From Nyssa sinensis (lineage: Eukaryota > Streptophyta > Magnoliopsida > Cornales > Nyssaceae), in assembly GCA_008638375.1 (NCBI GenBank), contig CM018043.1:42252651-42316650 (forward strand): a DNA stretch of 64,000 nt. Direction: 5' to 3'. The notes beneath the pieces were generated by a model, which saw nothing but the letters and a program-made list of their open reading frames with translations, searched no databases and was not told where the DNA came from. Positions 24,481-38,832 of this stretch are shown here, piece by piece. A program made the translations under genes and the position numbers. Position 1 is the stretch's first letter; every line of letters starts with the position of its first letter.

Positions 24481-26391
24481 ACTATACACATTACTTCTTT
24501 GATGTCTCCTAATAGAAGTTCCTATAAAAAGGGGAAATTCCCTACCTTTGAGTGCGATTTGAACTATTTATGTAATTAGAAGTTAATGGAAAAACCAAAC
24601 ATTAAAAAAAGAAGGCGATCGGAGTGTAAAGCTTGCCTTGTAGGAGTGATATCATTCGAAAGACGTGTTGGTTGATCCCTTAGTGTGAAACTAACCTAGA
24701 AAAAACAGTTGAATAAGTTTGTACTAAATCTTTCAATTCTTCAACCACAACACTAACAACTACAACGATGGCGCAATATATGAATTGTAAATTCAATCAA
24801 TATTCAACGTTTGTGATCAATTCAACTATAAGCTCAATCCACCCAATGTAGTAATTATGTAGTGTTCAATATACAAACCATTCAACACAAGCCTTATTGA
24901 TCCACTAATCTAATTCAACTGCCAATTTCACAATATAAATTAAATTGTGTGATCAATTTTTAATTCCATAATTCAATTTACAATCCAATTGCTCAATTAA
25001 GGTTTTCAATTATTTAATTAATGTTCAAATTTCATAATTAATGAAAGCCTAAATCTCAATTAAGCGGAAGCATTCAATTCTAGTAAATTGGAAATTGCAA
25101 AGCATAAAGAGGGAGAAACCACCACGAAAAACTATCCATGGTGTAAAACTCTAAAGCCGGCCATGCTCATGGAAGAGTCTGCTATGAGTGAGATTGAATT
25201 ATAATGCAATGAAAAAGCAGACTTAGTACCTTAAGCTCCATTCTACTCAACCTTCTTCAATCTCCCTTAAATCCACAAGCTTCCCCCATAGCTAGAATCT
25301 TCATACAACAGTAAACTCCTCACAGTCTCGGAATCCTCCGATCGGCACTTTTCACAATTGTAGAGTCCATGCAACCTTGAACTCCCCCGATTGCTCAACA
25401 ATTGAATCCACAAGTTTAACTCACGAACTCTTCAATGGAATTGAATTGGAATTAAGGCTCTTTAATTGATTTGGATCATGTGATGTTAATCAAATTAATG
25501 ACTTATTAAAGTAGAGATGTAAATGAATTATATGAATGAATGTTCTCTCATGCTAACATCTCTCAAGTGTATAGCTCTCACAATCTAAACTCTCTCTTAC
25601 TCTTTTATCATTAATCTCAAACTAAATTTTTGAGAATTTATATCACTGAGATCGAATCCCAAAATAGGCTTAAGAACATAAAATATTTATGTTTTCGCGT
25701 AGTGTTCGTTTGAACGAATCAGTAGTGTAAGCGCAGGAGCATGAAAAATTAGGGAGGAGTGTCAAACAAACCCCCACGACTTTTAAAATTCGCTCACTCA
25801 AGGTGGGAGACGAACACGCCTTCTTTTCTTATTTGGGTGTAAATGAATACACAAAGGAGGTGCCAGGTTATTTAAGGCTAAATAATAAGCAAACCTGATA
25901 CAACCCATGAAGAATATATGTAAAAAGAATAGCAAAGAAAATTAAAATTACAATGCTTCGGTCCTATTTACATTCTGAACCCTTTGACATGGATTAAAAT
26001 AAAGTAAAGCAAAACTAGTCTACAATAAACCAAAAAAAATTCAAATTCGGGAGCAAAGGTACGAGATGGGAAAGGGTTAGGCACCCATCTCGCCCAGTCC
26101 GAATGGACTGGCCTCCGGTGTTTATCCACAAGGCTTATATTCCATAACATAAACAAGAGAAAAAGTGAACATTCAGAGATAATGATAATAATGACGTGAA
26201 TGAATAAAATAAATGAAATAAATGAAGTAAATAAGATTAAAGGAAAATAATAGACTCGGGCCCATGAGGCGTTCTACGTATTCATTCAAATAATGGAATC
26301 AGACTCAATGTAGTTCTTTAATTCAATTTATTCTATCAAAAGTGATAAGATGAATTGAATTAGGAAAAAGAGAAAATAGAAGGGTCTTAGG

Positions 26392-29300
26392 GAGTGTACC
26401 TGATTGATTGGGTTGAATCAGACAAGTCTTTGAGCTTGAACTTCTTGGATTGAATTTTCAATGGTGTTGAACTGTTTCTTCAATGGATTAGAACTATTGC
26501 TTGTGCAGAACATGGCTTCAAAAATACATGGAAGAAGAAATACTACAACAACATCTGGATTTTTGATTTTTCTGTACGACTCTATGTAGAGACTTGGAAA
26601 AATAAAATAAAATAAAATAAAATATTTACGTTGGTTAACGAAGTGCCAGGATAAATCCATAGGATTGATACAAATTATAAATTTATATTTACATATATAT
26701 ATATATATATATGTCCGTGAAATTTCTAAAGGAAATTATTGAAAAAAAAAAAAGATAAAAAGGGAGTGTCGGCAGCCTTGAGAGTGGCATGTACATGTAA
26801 TGTGTGGTGTGTGTTTGAGTGTAGAGGGAAATTAAGGAGAAACCGAGAGAGAGATGGGGAAACAAAACAGGGGAGGCAAGTCGCGTAAGAACAGGAAAAG
26901 AAAAGAGAGAAAGAGAAAAAGAGAAAGAGGGAAGAAGAGAGGAGAAGAGGGGCGACGGTCGGCAGAGGGAGAAGTGACTCTCGAGAGATCTAGAGGGTTC
27001 AGGTCGAGGAATTCTTGCCGATCTCACAACCGGATTACCTTGCCGTACCACCTGTTGGGTTGTCTGAATCAGTAGCGGTGCAGTGAGAAGAACGTGATGG
27101 GCTCGACATGAAGGTGGGATCTCGGGTTCAGTGCTTGGTCGCTGAGTTGGATTTCGAAGCTGAGGTCTCTACGACTGAATCAGTCCGTCAGGTTGAGATC
27201 AAGCAGATTGGATTTACTGATCTAGTCGTATCCGTGTTTAGAGGTGATCGATGGGTGTATTGGTGTAACATTGGAGACATTTACGGCAAGAAAAGGTAGG
27301 AATTGGAGATGCAGAGGCCGATTCAGGAGAAGCTCTGCAACAGGTATATATTTGTGTATTTGTGTAATGGTGGAAAGAGGGAAATGGCAACAGCAGCGCG
27401 CAACAGCAGCGCATAATAGGGGGGGAGAATACAAGCTCTATCACTATCTCTTCTGTTTTGGGTTGCAAGAATCACGTTTGATGCATATAATGGGCACGAG
27501 CTCTGATTTGGTTGTTGCACTATTGTATCTTTGGCGTTGAGATTGAGTAGGTGTGCAGCGAAGTTACTGGAAACAGGGATATGTGTATGGTTGTGTTTGT
27601 GTTAGTGTAGCGGTGAAATTTGTTGGGATTTCTTGTTCAGGTTGTGGATCCTGATATAGTTCAGAACTCTGTGTGTGTGGATATTGCAATTTTGTGGAGA
27701 TGGAGATTCTGGCAGAAGAGGTGATGATAAGAAAAATTTGTAGCAGATGTAGCTGATTGTTTGGGCTTAAAATGAGCTAATAAAAGCAATAGAATAGAGA
27801 TTGAAGGAGAGGAAATCAGTAATTAAAGTTCTGATTTCAGGCTGTCGGATAAATCCAGTGGTGACTGTGATGCCAAAACCAATGCTGGAAAAAAAAAATG
27901 GACGATGAATGCAACACGAACACGCGGGATCTTCCTTGGAATTTAAGAATCAGGTTTCCTCTTTGGGAATTTAAGGGTCAGTTGGTGAGAACTTTGGGTT
28001 TTGATGATTTGTTTAAGTTGTGATGGAGAAGTTGGTTCACATTTAGCTATAGAGATAAGCTGCACTTGATGAAGGGAAAACCCGAAATGCCCTATGGGAT
28101 TCAGGCAGATACAGAGGACATTGAACTCGGGGGGAATTAGTCTTGAAGGAACAGGGGCTTGGTCTGGGTATTGAAGACTCCAGTCCATTGGCATTCAATT
28201 GGCCTATGTCAGTGTGACAATACAAGAATTGGGGATTTTCGTAGGGTAATTTAAAGAAATTCAATCAGAGCAAGGTCCATTGACTGAGGGAAGTAATGCA
28301 ATATTAGTTGTAGCTTCAACCTTAGAGTGGTGAAATTGTTGGGGGCTATAGGTCTTAACCTTGCTTGTAGAAATTGAAGCGACCGGTTGGGAAGACTCTG
28401 CACAGAAATCTGATGAGGGGAAGGGAAAGTTCTTCAATATCTGATGGATGGGATGATAAGATGGATGGGATGATAAAAGGACAGAATCTGTCAGGATCAT
28501 CATCTGCTTGAGGGAAAAAGGTTGAAGAAGCTGATGAAACTGGATTTAAAATGGTTGGCCGACTTGATCAACATACCGGTGTGTTTTCTTTAACTTCCGA
28601 ACCGTGGACTAAAGACGAACTTGGTTGATTGGATTGCATAGTGGATATAGCTTCTTAGGGTTGAGATAACCCGATCAGGTATGGTACTTTACTAAGTAAG
28701 GAATAGAATTAAATTAGGATTGATGTGCATATTGATTGAATGCTTTTGTGCTTATCTGCGGGTAGAAGATCACGTAGGACTTAATTGCTTCTTTGAGTTG
28801 ATTGTTTATATGTTTCCATGCTCTTTATGATTATTTGAGAATTGTGATTTACTTCTTGAGTTATTATCATATGTGATTCATGGTTTAAACGGTTTGTTGA
28901 TATTGTGACATGTGGATTTGTGTAAGTGTTGAGATTGATTGAGTATGACACATAGCATTGTGGATGAAGTCTTGTGATTCGATCTTCATTGTGATGCATT
29001 ATTTAAAGTATGTTGCATATGCTTAGGAAAGTGACATTTCATTTGGACTGTATTATTGCATGATGAAAGCATGGCATATTGGCATAGTGTGATTCGTTGA
29101 AAGCATAGTGTGGGTCAGCACGAGGTGCTGGTGCATTATGAGGGCATAGGTCCTGTGGTGAAAAACCCAAAACTCGGCCGTTGGTACTCCGTTCCATCAG
29201 GGGCGCACCGAAAAGGAGACATACGTGGCGGTACTCATGCCAGCGGGGAAGGACCGTATCATGAGACATGGGTGTGACATTGAGATGCATGGGTGTGTCA

Positions 29301-32300
29301 CGCATATTGCTTGTGCATTGTGTTGATGAATTTGTGAACGTGATATAGGGTTTTATACAGATGTAGTTTGTACATTGCCATATTACGGTATGTATGATTA
29401 GGGAGGCATGTAGATATACATGTACACTTGCACATGCCACGACTTAATTTTGTTCCTTGCATTAGTATTGTACCATACCAGCATGTTGGCGCTGACCCAT
29501 TCGTGGGCACAGGTTTCAGATAAAGCATCCTGGTACGCGGGACTTGATGAAGTCTTAGAGAAAGGAGAGGAAATAAATTTGGGCCCTTGGGGCGTATTTT
29601 GATTTTTTTAAAGGATTGGTGTGTTTCTAAAAAGAATGGAAATGGTATTGTATATTGTAATAAATGATCTTTTAGTTTAAGTGTAGGAGTAGATGTGATG
29701 GATTGGATAATTAGACAATGTATATTTAACTTTGATAAGGTTGTGGCCATCGAGTGAGGATGGATTGTGATGTATTTATATTTATATGATGTTATATGAT
29801 GCATTGTGATTATCAGGGGGAAAAAGGTTCGAAAAACAAAGGAGGTTCTGCCGAAATTTTTATAAACCGGGAATGTATGTGTATTGACAGAGATATATGG
29901 ATGTAGCGTTATGTTAGTGGAATAGGCTTGTATCTAAATTAGTAAACTTAGTTAAAATTCGTTAAATATTTATTTATTTATGTACTCGTCTATTTATTTT
30001 CTTCTGTTGTTTCCTTCAGTCGCGTCCCCGGGTTTGGTCGGGAATTCGGGGCGTGACACTCTAAGTCTGTGTCCTTGAAATATGGTGGGCATGGGGGTCT
30101 TATTTATAAGGAAAAAGTAAGGAAGTTTGATCCAATGGCTCACAATGAATCTTATGGATTAATGACCAAGATTGAATGCTTAATGAACAAGCAGTTAGAT
30201 ATAGATGTTATTTTGTGCACAAATCTAGAAAAAATCCTTTGAAAGAAGGAATAGAGGAAATTTGGCGAAGATTTGGCGCACAAATCTAGACAAATCCATT
30301 GGGATAAGGAAAGAAGGGAAATAAGCAAGTATTTAGTGGACAAACCTATATTTACTATATCGTCCCTAATTTGGTTGAGAATTTAAGGACATACAAATTA
30401 TAAAAATGCCACTAAGGCATAAAAAAGTCAAAATTGTCACTAAAGACAAAATTACCAAATTAACTCTATATAGGTAAAATGACATTGAAATCACATATGT
30501 GCCCATGAATGACCCAACTAAACTATATGGAATAGGAATATGCTATAATTACCAAAGTGCCCTCCAAAGGGTAAAACGACACTAATATTATGAAAATACC
30601 CCTAGAAGGTGAGAAATTTCTAATATTTACCAAACTACCCTTAAAGGGTAGGAAAACACTAAAAATTACCAAAATGTACTCTATATACAAAATGATCAAA
30701 ATGTCAAAAATGTCCTCTATGGGCAAAATGACTAAAATGTCCTCTATAGAAAGAAGGGTTTTAGAGAGTGTACCTGATTGATTGGGTTAAATCAGACAAG
30801 TCTTTGAGCTTGAACTCCTTGGATTGAATTTTCAATGGTGTTGAACTGCTTCTTCAATGGATTAGAACTATTGCTTGTGTAGAACAAGGCTTCAAAAATA
30901 TATGGAAGAAGAAATATGGGAGAGAGAAAAGAAATACTGCAACAACATCTGGCTTGTTGATTTTCTGTCCGTCTCTATGTCCGTGTCCTTGGAATATGAT
31001 GGGCAGGGGGGGTTTTATTTATAGGGAAAAAGTAAGGAAGTTTGATCCAATGGCTCACAATGAATCTTATGGATTAATGACCAAGATTGAATGCTTAATG
31101 AGCAAGTAGTTAGATATAGATGTTATTTTGTGTACAAATCTAGGGAAAATCCTTTCAAAGAAGGAATACAGGAAATTTGTCAAAGATTTGGTGCACAAAT
31201 CTAGACAAATCCATTGGGATAAGGAAGGAAGGAAAATAAGCAAGTATTTAGTGGACAAACCAATATTTACTATATCGCCCCTAATTCGGTAGAGAATTTA
31301 GGGACATAAAAATTATAAAAATGCCACTAAGGCATAAAAAATCAAAATTGTCACTAAAGACTAAAATTACCAAATTAACCCTATATAGGTAAAATGACAT
31401 TGAAATCACATGTGCCCATGAATGACCAAAATAACCTATATGGGATAGGAATATGCTATAATTACCAAAGTGCCCTCCAAAGGGCAAATCGACACTAATA
31501 TTACGAAAATACTCCTAGAAGGTGGAAAACCTCTAATATTTACCAAACTACCCTTAAAGGGTAGGAAAACACTAAAAATTACCAAAATGTACTCTATAGA
31601 CAAAATGATCAAAATGGCAAAAATTCCCTCCACGGGCAAAATGACTAAAATGTCCTCTATGGAAAAAGAAGGGTTTTAGGGAGTGTACCTAATAGATTGG
31701 GTTGAATCAGACAAGTCTTTGAGCTTGAACTCCTTGGATTGAATTTTTAATGGTGTTGAACTAGTTCTTCAATGGATTAGAACAATTGATTGTGTAGAAC
31801 AAGGCTTCAAAAATATATGGAAGAAGAAATATGGGGGAGAGAAAAGAAAATACTACAGCAACATCTGGCTTTTTGATTTTCTGTCCATCTCTATGTCCGT
31901 GTTCTAGAAATATGGTGGGCAGGGGGGTCTTATTTATAGGAAAAAAGTAAGGAAGTTTAATCCAATGGCTCACAATGAATCTTATAGATTAATGACCAAG
32001 ATTGAATGCTTAATGAACAAGCAGTTAAATATAGATGTTATTTTGTGTACAAATCTAGGAAAAATCCTTTGATAGAAGGAATAGAGGAAATTTGGAAAAG
32101 ATTTGGTGCACAAATCTAGACAAATTCATTGGGATAAGGAAGGAAGGAAAATAAACAAGTATTTAGTGGACAAACATATATTTATTATGTCGCCCTTAAT
32201 TTGGTGGAGAATTTAGGGACATGAAAATTATAAAAAAGCCATTAAAGCATAAAAAAGTCAAAATTGTCCCTAAAGGCTAAAATTACCAAATTAACTCTAT

Positions 32301-32580
32301 ATAGGTAAAATGACATTAAAATCACATAGGTGCCCATGAATGACCAAAATAACCTATATGGGATAAGAGTATGCTATAATTACCAAAGTGCCCTCCAAAG
32401 GGCAAAACGACACTAATATTACAAAAATACCCCTAAAAGATGGGAAACCTTTAATATTTATCAAACTACCCTTAAAGGGTAGGAAAACACTAAAAATTAC
32501 CAAAATGTACTTTATAGACAAAATGACCAAAATGTCAAAAATGACCTTTATGGGCAAAATGACTAAAATGTCTTGTATAT
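26392..32580 (+). repeat. Three tandem copies of a 0.9-kb unit (one split by a solo LTR)
   Basis: Units start at GAGTGTACCT at about 26392, 30765 and 31681. The second-to-third spacing is 916 bp; the first-to-second spacing is about 894 bp after removing the 3474-bp LTR and its 5-bp duplication. Each unit contains GACAAGTCTTTGAGCTTGAA, AATGGCTCACAATGAATCTT and a series of AAATTACCAAA/CCCTCTATGGG motifs. Confidence 0.88.
26585..30058 (+). mobile_element. Solo LTR, 3474 bp, target duplication CTCTA (mosaic)
   Basis: Begins TGTAGAGACTTGG and ends GGAATTCGGGGCGTGACA, flanked by CTCTA at 26580-26584 and 30059-30063. From about 28640 to the end it matches the 3' half of the LTR at 53934-56933 (GGGTTGAGATAACCCGA; GGTGAAAAACCCAAAA; ATGGGTGTGTCACGCAT). 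The first 2 kb does not resemble that LTR. It is G-rich and includes a run of GAGAAAGAGAAAAAG-type sequence near 26895-26945. No coding domain was found. Confidence 0.9.
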
Positions 32581-33357
32581 AAAAAATGACCAAAATGCCC
32601 TTTATGGGTAAAATGACAGAAATTCCCTCTATGGGTGAAATAATGGGAATGCCCTTTATGGGTGAAATGAGAAATTATAAAATACCCCTAGGTGGGACAA
32701 ATTTTAGAAACTTACCAAAAATGGCAAAACCAACTTTATTTAATATCAAGGGTCTCAAAATGAGGTGTCTACAAGTAGTTCGTTCGAACGAGCACCTTTC
32801 AGTCAAACGAGCATAGATGAATATCAAATGAGAAAATATAAAGGTTGCAACTTTGTTGGGTTCGTAACCACAGCAGAAGCGATTTTAAAATTTATTCAGA
32901 TTTTTTTCATTGCATGAATCATACAATCTTGAAAAGAGGGTTAGAATTACCTTGTTCTTGATAATCTTGATTGTTGAAAAAGTTTTCTTGAAGAGATTGA
33001 TGCAATCTTTCTTCTCTTACTCCTCTATGTCTTTTCTTCTTTTTCCTTAGGCAAACCGTATCGCAGGAGAGTGGGCTACCTCTTATTTTTGTTTAGCACA
33101 AAAACTTATGATAAACGGCTCCCTACATATCATATATATATAGGGCTAAACCTAATTAGGGCAAGAGAAGGGATCTAGTGGGTCCCACTAAGTTAGCTTC
33201 TAATTAGTTAATTAAATCTTAATTATCTTATAATTGATTTTAATTGAGAAATTAATTTCAATTAACTCCACTATATAATTAAAATTGCACTCTAACTTAG
33301 AAGAATAGAGTAAACACATATACACTATACTTCTACAGTTGGCCCCTCTACATAGAT

Positions 33358-33665
33358 CACTACAAAAAAACATAGTTTTTACGATGTGCATTATTCGCGA
33401 CGCACGAAAAGCGTCGCTCAAAGTCACTTTTCGCGACGTTTAGTAGTGTGTCGCGAATGTAGGAAAAAAGTAAAAAAAAATGTGAGTCTGGCACGACAAA
33501 TTAGGCTCGAAACTATTAGCGACGCGCACCTAACCATCGACGACGCACAAGGGCGTCGCTAATATTGGCGATGCTCACATGGGTGTCACAAATAGCATTC
33601 ATTTAGGAAAACGGTGGCGTTTTACAAACATTTAGTGACGCATAGGGACTTATTAGCGACGCCTT
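33358..33665 (+). repeat. CACTA 5' terminal inverted repeat and subterminal motifs
   Basis: CACTACAAAA at 33358, then numerous GCGACGC, GCGTCGCT and TCGCGACG motifs in both orientations to about 33660. In En/Spm-type elements such motifs bind the transposon-encoded proteins. The mixed orientation would also let transcripts fold. Confidence 0.9.
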
Positions 33666-36600
33666 ATTTTTATAGCGCAGCCGACCCAGTTTCTTATTCT
33701 TCTTTCTGTTTCCCTAATTTTTCTCACTCTCTATTTCTGTCACTCCCTAGTTGCAAGCACGATTCCGACGGAGGTTGACGGCCCATTCAGCGACGGCAAT
33801 CCTATTCGGTGACGGTTGATTTTCAAATTTCCTAATCATTCTTTCTATTTTCGCAAAGAGCTGTCAAATCTGCATCATTCTTTTATGTTTCGGTTTAGAT
33901 TTGTGTTATTATTTGTTTTTGTTTTTGTGTTGATTAGCCATGATCGAACTCCATGGGTGTTTGTATGTGTGCCATTTTTGTTAAAATTTGTGTTGTCATT
34001 ATACTTCATCTGATTTTCTATTTTAAGATCTAATGTCTTTGAAATAAGCTTTGGGGTTTTAGATCTGAGGTTATTGAATGTATCTGGAGGGACAAATTAT
34101 TTATAGATCTAGTCCATTGGTGCTTATTAATGCTGTTCTGGCTAATTCTTCCAAGTTGTTCTTCTATGGTTTTCTTACCCTCCCCTCTTCCGTTTTGCTC
34201 CCTCACTCTTTTCTTGTTCGTTGTTTTATCTTTTATGTACTTGCAACAGATTTTTGAGGATTTCTTTACCTATTCTTTTTCAAAACTAAAAAACAAAAAA
34301 AAAACAAAAAATTTTGCTTTTTCTTGAATAAAATAAAAAAATTGCGCAATATAAACATTTTAGATTAAGCCGGTGTGATTTGAAAAATGTTTCATAAATT
34401 TGAATGTTTTGAGTTTAATTTATCATAAATATAGCTCATAAATTTTTTGACTATCTCATAAATAAAAAATTACTTTTTTTAAAAAATAATAATAATAATA
34501 ATAATAATAAGTAAACATTTTAGAATTTATCAACCATTTATCCTTAATTTAGATAATTCTTCAGAATTAATTAAAGTATTAGTTGTTTGAATTACATTAG
34601 TAGTTCTAATTGTTTTTTTTTTAATACAAAAATGACAAGAATTTGCATTAGTAGAACTGTTATGAAAATTATGATAGAACATCAATCCTATTACATTAGT
34701 AGTTTTTGATGTGTTATTTTATTACCCAGCTAAGAAACTTTTATTTACAAATATTAGTAACTATTACTTATGTAGCTCTTAAAAACTTAAAAAAAAAAAG
34801 GAAAAAAAAAAGAAAAGGAAAAAATATTAAATTAATTAAGTCAAAAGGACATGACAATTACTATATTTTGCAAACAATGCAAATTGTACTTTTACTGAAA
34901 AAGTAATGGTGGCAGAGTTCTTGTTGCTGAGCTTCTAATAATCTTGTTCATGGTTAATTGAAATTTAGACAACCAACCTCTTACAATTTTATGGGAAGGA
35001 TATTATGCTTTTAGGAAAATGAACAGGAAATAGAACTGTGTTTAACTTTACTTTGTGCCCCTTGCATATTGTATGTATGAGTTTGTTTAGAGAATTATAA
35101 CTGTAGCTTTTGGTGAAGCTTATAAAAAATAATTAAGGCTTTAGGAGGCAAGATGTATAGGCCACTTGCCTAGCTGATGACCCTTTCTTCTCCATCAAGA
35201 TCTAGGCATGATATGTGCTAAGACAAACGTGTTGGCTTTTTGTTTTTATTTAATTATGAACTATGAGGTATATATGTCACTGATTGAGTGTATGGTTTAA
35301 AATGTGGAATACCCACAGATGTGTCTAGTGTGCAACAAAGGAGAGTGGATAAAAATAAGGAGAACAAACCATAACCAAATGACTAATAATGCGAGGATTT
35401 ACATGGTTTGGCATTATGCCTATGCTCATGAGAGAACTGGCAGACTTAGAGACTACAAAATTTATGAGATTTAACAATCCATCAAATAACTTAGTGAAAC
35501 CTACAGAACTATCTCTTTCACAACGCAACCCGAATCTTGAACCCATCATAATGCCACAACCGCCTTCACTTCTATGGTCTCATTTTGAACTAATATGTGA
35601 TGGCATCATGGTACTTCCGATGAACCTTGATTTTTGGGAATTCTTGATAAATTGCTACTAAACGAATAGAATGCTTGGATGTAGCCCACATTTTTTAGGC
35701 CCCTCCTTTACTCAAAGGGCTTACCAATCTCTCACATTTCTAAAGCCTTTTAACCATCTTATATATTTGGGTAATCTTGGAAATTCCCCCAAAATACCCA
35801 TCAAATAAACAATACCTTAATGTTATGTTTGGTTTGGATTATTTTGGCTGATTTAATCAATAAAAGTGATTAAATCAATTTATATTTTGAAATTTTTGGT
35901 TTGGTTAACCAACTAAAAATGATTAATTTATAATGGATTATATAAAAAATCAATTAAATCATAATCCAGTCTCTTGCTGATTATTTTTTAAACAACTTCA
36001 TACTTATAGATAAGAATTTAAATTTCAAAAACAAACTATTTTCTTATATGTATTAATCAAACTTTATCTTTTATCAAGTAATTTAAATATTTATCAATTA
36101 TATAATAATTATTTACGTAATAATCAAAATCAGTTTAAAAAATCTAAACCAAACGTAAGTAATAGTTATGGTGATTGTTTTGTAATTCTCTTTTCTCCTA
36201 TATTGGGTGTTGATGCTCCTTTTTAGCAGGGCCATTGTGAGCGTGGCCTAATTTTTTTTTTTAGGGATTACTTCATGAAAAAAAAATTATGGTGATTGTT
36301 TTGTAAGTTAGCAATTGCATTCATGTAAGCCTAGCCCTGTTCGGGAGTCATTTTCATCACATGTGAATCTTGTCGCAAAATTTATTCGCGATTGGGCTCC
36401 CGTGTATGAAAATCGATTCTTGAATTGCCAGATAGGACAGTTCAGGAATGCATAAATCTGCATTGCAATCAATAGCTACTCATGCTTGAATATTCCACTA
36501 CGACAAAATTTCAGCACGGTCTCCTATTGTTCTCTGGGTATATATTTAGGCGTGCTAACGTCTATCTTGTATACTTGGAGAACTGTGGGGAGATGCTACC

Positions 36601-36774
36601 AAAATTTTGTCTAAGTGGAATTAAGCATTTGATTTGCTGCTGATTGCAATGTAGATTGTGCATTCACGAATGGGATAGGACCACCTTACCCTTTAGAGAG
36701 AAGTTGGAGGTGATAGGATTTATGTTTCATATTTATAATGAGTATCATTTTTTACTTGTATTAGGTAGACGAAA
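33666..36774 (+). other. CACTA 5' region, probable leader and intron DNA
   Basis: CT-rich sequence at 33690-33760 resembles a plant leader. The rest is AT-rich with poly-A and (ATA)n tracts and no conserved ORF. Around 35375-35640 a stretch with GGATTTACATGGTTTGGCAT looks like a fragment of another repeat, unidentified. Confidence 0.55.
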
Positions 36775-38832
36775 ATGGATAAGAGTTGGATGGACTTGAG
36801 GGGCAGGCATTTGCCAGGGTATGTGAAGGGGACCAAAAATTTTATTGAGTTTGCTCGTGCATCTGCAGATGGGAGAAATAGGATAAGATGTCCATGTAGG
36901 AGGTGCAATAATAGGGATTATATGCACATAGATGAGGCCAAAGAGCACCTACTTGAACACGGGATGGACAAGAGGTATACGTGTTAGGAATTTTATAGGG
37001 AACACCGTGACGTACGAGTGGTATTTGAGGATGATGAAGAAAAAGACGACGATAATGACATTGGTGATAATGTTAGGGTTGGTTACGAAGGCTTGCCACA
37101 AATGTTGGTAGGCTTGCAAGGGGCTACAACTGGGGCGAGTAGTCACAGGAGTGACACAAGTCATTTGGAAGCATTTGAGTCCTTGTGGAGGGAAGCAAGG
37201 CAGTCGTTATATCCGGGTTGTGATAAGTTTTCGAAATTGGACTTTCTCGTGAAACTCTTTCATATTAAGACCATCAACCGATGGAGTAACAAATCATTTA
37301 ATATGGTCATTGAATTGATTAAAGTAGCGCTTCCTACTAGGGAGACCCTTCCGAAATCATATTACGAGGTGAAAAGAATATTAAGAGATTTGGGCCTCAG
37401 GTATATTCTCATACATGCTTGCAAAAATGATTGCATGTTATTTTGGAAGGAGAGTGAACAATGTATGGAATGTACGGTGTGCCACGAACCTAGGTACAAG
37501 CTGAATGAAGGAAAGAGCAAGACAATTCCGCACAAGGTGCTGAGATATTTTCCCTTAAAACCTAGGCTACAAAGGTTGTACATGTCTCAGAAAACGGCAG
37601 AAGATATGCGGTGGCATAAGGAGAAGTGTGTTGCTGAGGAAAATCTATGTAGGCATTCGATAGATTCTCAAACTTGGGCTGAGTTTGATACAAATCACGA
37701 ATGGTTTGCAAATGAGCCACGTACTGTACGACTTGGGCTGGCTAGCGACGGTTTCAATCCGTTCGGTGACATGAGTAATGCCTATAGCTTGTGGCTGGTG
37801 TTGCTTGTGCCGTATAACTTGCCATCATGGAAATGTATGAAAGAACTGTTTATCTTCATGTCGTTGCTTATTCCAGGGCCGAAGTCTCCTGGTAATGAAA
37901 TTGATGTGTACTTGCGTCCTTTACTGGACAAGTTGAAGGAATTGTGGGAGGTGGGAGTGGAGGCATATGATGTCTCTAAGAATGAGACATTTCAATTGCA
38001 TGCAACGTTGCTGTGGACTATAAATGACTTTCCAGCATAGGGGAACTTGTCTGGGTGGAGCATTAAGGGGTATCTGGCATGTCCGGTTTGCAATAAGGAT
38101 GCATGTTCCTTACATTTGTCCAATGGAAAGAAGATATGATACATGTGCCATCGTCGTTTTCTACCGCCATCACATGGCTGGCGAAATCGACAGAAGCATC
38201 TGTTTGATGAAAAAATTGAGCGCAGATTGTCACCTCCATTGTTGTTTGGCAAAGACGTGTTGACGCAATTGGCACTCATCCAACCAGTGAGGTTTGGGAA
38301 GATATCGGGTAGTAAGAAGAGGAAGTATACTAATGTGGAGTTAAATTAGACAAAGAAGAGCATATTTTTTGATTTTCCATACTGGGAGACCCTTAAGTTG
38401 AGGCACAATTTGGATGTTATGCACATTGAGAAGAACATTTGTGATAATGTACTAAGAACTTTCATGAACATTGAAGGGAAGACAAAGGATATTGTTAAAG
38501 CTCGGTTGGACCTGTAGGAGCTAGGCATACGGAAAGAGCTGCACCTAATACGTAGCGGTGATAAATATATCGTGCCTCCTACATAGTATACGTTATCATC
38601 CACAGAGTGAATGAGGATTTGCGAGTGGTTTACATCGGTGAAGTCCCCAGATGGATACGCATCGAATATATCTCGGTATGTGAAAGTTATAGATGGGAAA
38701 ATATTCAGATTGAAGAGCCATGACTGCCATGTCCTTTTACAACGACTTCTTCCGGTTATAGTACGTGGATATCTCACCGATGACATATCAACTACATTGA
38801 TTGAGTTGGGCTGCTTCTTTAGAGAATTATGT

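Larger units (their letters stand above)
25760..32773 (-). mobile_element. Solo LTR (unidentified gypsy-like) with internal triplication, minus orientation
   Basis: On the minus strand it runs from TGTAGACACCTCATTTTG to GGGGGTTTGTTTGACA. Flanks are AGGAG (25755-25759) and AGTAG (32774-32778), a 5-bp duplication with one mismatch. Without the nested LTR at 26585-30058 it is about 3.5 kb. It contains three tandem units of about 0.9 kb and, near its right end, short AAAATGACCAAAATGCCCTT repeats. No coding domain was found. Confidence 0.75.

Noticed and set aside
36775..38832. A host gene with TNP2 similarity (domesticated transposase)
   Set aside because: Seven in-frame stops, CACTA ends with target duplication, and a retrotransposon inserted in the exon.
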